7,818 nucleotides of DNA from positions 1 to 7,818 of the forward strand of contig JAOZVK010000268.1 in the NCBI GenBank assembly GCA_029938185.1. The letters run 5' to 3'. Below are positions 7,262 through 7,818 of the stretch, piece by piece. This DNA is from Bacteroidales bacterium (GTDB lineage Bacteria; Bacteroidota; Bacteroidia; Bacteroidales; JAOZVK01). The translations under genes and the position numbers were made by a program. A model generated the notes under the pieces. It was not told the origin of the DNA. It ran no database searches and saw only the letters and a program-made list of their open reading frames with translations. The stretch's first letter is position 1; every line of letters starts with the position of its first letter.

Positions 7262-7378
7262 ACCTAACGGTTACTGCTTGGTGGCGGTTGTTTGGTAGCT
7301 TGCCTTTTTGTTTTTTGAGCTTGCGAAAAAACAAAAAGGCAAGCTACCAAACAACTGACAACTAAGCAAATGTTATGC
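7262..7378 (-). repeat. Hairpin element B, upstream of jetA (attC-like)
   Basis: A long imperfect palindrome just upstream of the operon. The inner stem is a perfect 30-bp inverted repeat (7287-7316 against 7326-7355) around a 9-base loop. Outside it are boxes GCTTGG (7276-7281) and CTAAGC (7362-7367), which pair with one G-T, and outermost TAAC (7265-7268) and GTTA (7372-7375). Read on the coding (minus) strand the element runs from GCATAAC to GTTAGGT. The second fits the integron core consensus GTTRRRY exactly; the first misses RYYYAAC by one base. The outer 24 and 22 bases match element A closely, but the stem does not. It may be an attC-type site, or another family of structured repeats. 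As RNA it would form a very stable hairpin in the jetA leader, 36 bases before the start codon. Confidence 0.7.
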
Positions 7379-7426
7379 ACATTTTCATCAATCCGTATGC
7401 CGGACTTATCATCTTTGGTATCCACA

Positions 7427-7456
7427 CAAAATAGAATGGCGAGCAAGATAATCAAA
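7427..7456 (-). promoter_or_regulatory. Possible Bacteroidota-type promoter for the jet operon (weak)
   Basis: On the minus strand TTTG (7453-7456) is followed after 19 bases by TATTTTG (7427-7433). This resembles the Bacteroidota -33 TTTG and -7 TAnnTTTG boxes at usual spacing, but the -7 box is one base short. Transcription from here would pass through element B and give a leader of about 190 bases before jetA. The boxes lie inside the left arm of the palindrome, so the match may be chance in AT-rich DNA. I saw no better candidate in the 36 bases between element B and jetA. Confidence 0.22.
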
Positions 7457-7510
7457 TTTTTCTAAACGAAGTGCAGAAAAAATTGATTATCTTGCTTGTC
7501 ATTCTACTAT
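7429..7510. repeat. 82-bp imperfect palindrome between mcp and element B
   Basis: Arms 7429-7463 and about 7475-7509 pair over roughly 35 bases around an 11-base loop (7464-7474, AAACGAAGTGC). The central block GCAAGATAATCAA matches its partner exactly. Two of the few differences are G/A changes that still pair as G-T on one strand. The compensated changes suggest selection for the folded form. It shares neither the end boxes nor the stem of elements A and B, so it is a separate kind of repeat. It could act as a bidirectional hairpin at the end of the mcp transcript, but it lies about 95 bases past that stop and has no clean terminal T-run. Confidence 0.65.
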
Positions 7511-7603
7511 GCGTAAATAAAAATTATCAGCCCGACAAACTAATTTATCAAAATGTTGCATAGTATTTGTTAATTTTATTGTTTTTCAGGTCTTTTATTT
7601 TTG

Positions 7604-7818
7604 TCAATATTTTTCATAATCATCGTCTGAATTGTTCTTTTTTGATAAATTTATTTTAAATCCGTTGTTTTTCTTTGCGGATTGTTTTCTTAATGTTTTA
7701 TTTTCAATATTTTCTGTTCGGAAATTAATTTGTTCGCTTTCTAAATTTCCTATTTTGAAAACTGAAATCAACTCTTTTAACTGCTCTGCTTGTGCTGATA
7801 ATTCTTCCGCAGATGCTG
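7604..7818 (-). CDS. Methyl-accepting chemotaxis protein, C-terminal end (partial, 5' end outside window)
   Basis: An open frame enters from the right edge and stops at TGA (7604-7606), giving the last 70 residues of a protein. The first visible residues, ASAEELSAQAEQLKELISVF, match the end of the cytoplasmic four-helix signalling domain of MCPs, where an 'A.a.EElsaqAeqL.e.v..Fk' heptad pattern is nearly invariant. MCPs relay ligand signals to the CheA/CheW array. The conserved part is followed by a ~48-residue charged tail rich in Asn, Lys and Glu, ending DDDYEKY. I see no NWETF-type CheR/CheB tether. The ligand-binding domain, membrane segments and signalling tip are outside the window. It points the same way as the jet operon but is separated from it by about 375 bases of non-coding, repeat-bearing DNA, so it is probably an older chromosomal neighbour and not part of the Wadjet unit. 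The family call is firm; the specificity is unknown. Confidence 0.85.
   Translation of the reverse strand, partial: ASAEELSAQAEQLKELISVFKIGNLESEQINFRTENIENKTLRKQSAKKNNGFKINLSKKNNSDDDYEKY

Larger units (their letters stand above)
7379..7603. other. Intergenic stretch between mcp and element B, no gene seen
   Basis: Apart from the palindrome at 7429-7510 this stretch has only minor structure. TACTATGC (7505-7512) and GCATAGTA (7558-7565) form an 8-base inverted repeat just beyond the palindrome. A short TCCG/CGGA pair lies near 7391-7404. An open frame of 63 codons on the minus strand (7455-7264) starts in the palindrome and runs through both hairpins; its C-terminal half is only translated stem sequence, so I do not call it a gene. 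No intrinsic terminator is evident straight after the mcp stop. Confidence 0.6.

Noticed and set aside
7264..7455. 63-codon minus-strand open frame with a hydrophobic start (MIILLAILF), resembling a small membrane protein
   Set aside because: It begins inside the 7429-7510 palindrome and its second half is translated hairpin B sequence; the hydrophobic run comes from the AT-rich palindrome arm.

Overview
The window is AT-rich (roughly 25-30 % G+C by eye), has weak ribosome binding sites and carries several long hairpin-forming intergenic repeats. Together with an AT-rich methyl-accepting chemotaxis protein (MCP) tail at the right edge, this suggests a member of the Bacteroidota. That assignment is inferred from composition, repeat style and protein flavour; there is no rRNA or marker gene to prove it.

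All supported coding is on the minus strand, so the window reads right to left. At 7604-7818 is the 3' end of an MCP gene. A non-coding stretch (7228-7603) follows, holding an ~80-bp palindrome and a hairpin element (B, 7262-7378). Next comes a tight four-gene operon: 7227-6010 (405 aa), 6000-5419 (193 aa), 5407-1706 (1233 aa) and 1706-828 (292 aa). The gaps are 9 bp and 11 bp, and the last two genes overlap by one base (TAATG). Gene order, sizes and motifs identify a complete Wadjet (JetABCD, also called MksBEFG or EptABCD) anti-plasmid system: JetA kleisin, JetB KITE subunit, JetC SMC-like ATPase with Walker A, hinge and Walker B, and JetD Toprim-type nuclease. In characterised Wadjets, JetABC translocates along DNA by loop extrusion, senses that a DNA circle is small, and JetD then cuts it.

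The most unusual feature is how the operon is framed. It lies almost exactly between two hairpin elements in the same orientation (A, 731-833; B, 7262-7378). Their outer ~22-24 bases are nearly identical but their palindromic stems are unrelated. The jetD stop codon lies inside the core of element A. The operon-facing edges read GTTAGGTTC (827-835) and GAACCTAAC (7260-7268). Conserved ends with variable stems, and a stop codon inside the boundary box, are what integron attC sites and gene cassettes look like. No integrase is visible, the spacers are asymmetric, and 6.4 kb would be very large for a cassette. I therefore present a mobile Wadjet cassette as a hypothesis, not a fact.

Downstream of the operon (1-730) I find no convincing gene. 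The stretch holds an AT-rich spacer with scattered short ORFs, a ~115-bp imperfect hairpin that overlaps a terminator-like hairpin (309-453), and a pair of GGGC/GCCC hairpins at the left edge resembling a REP-type repeat.
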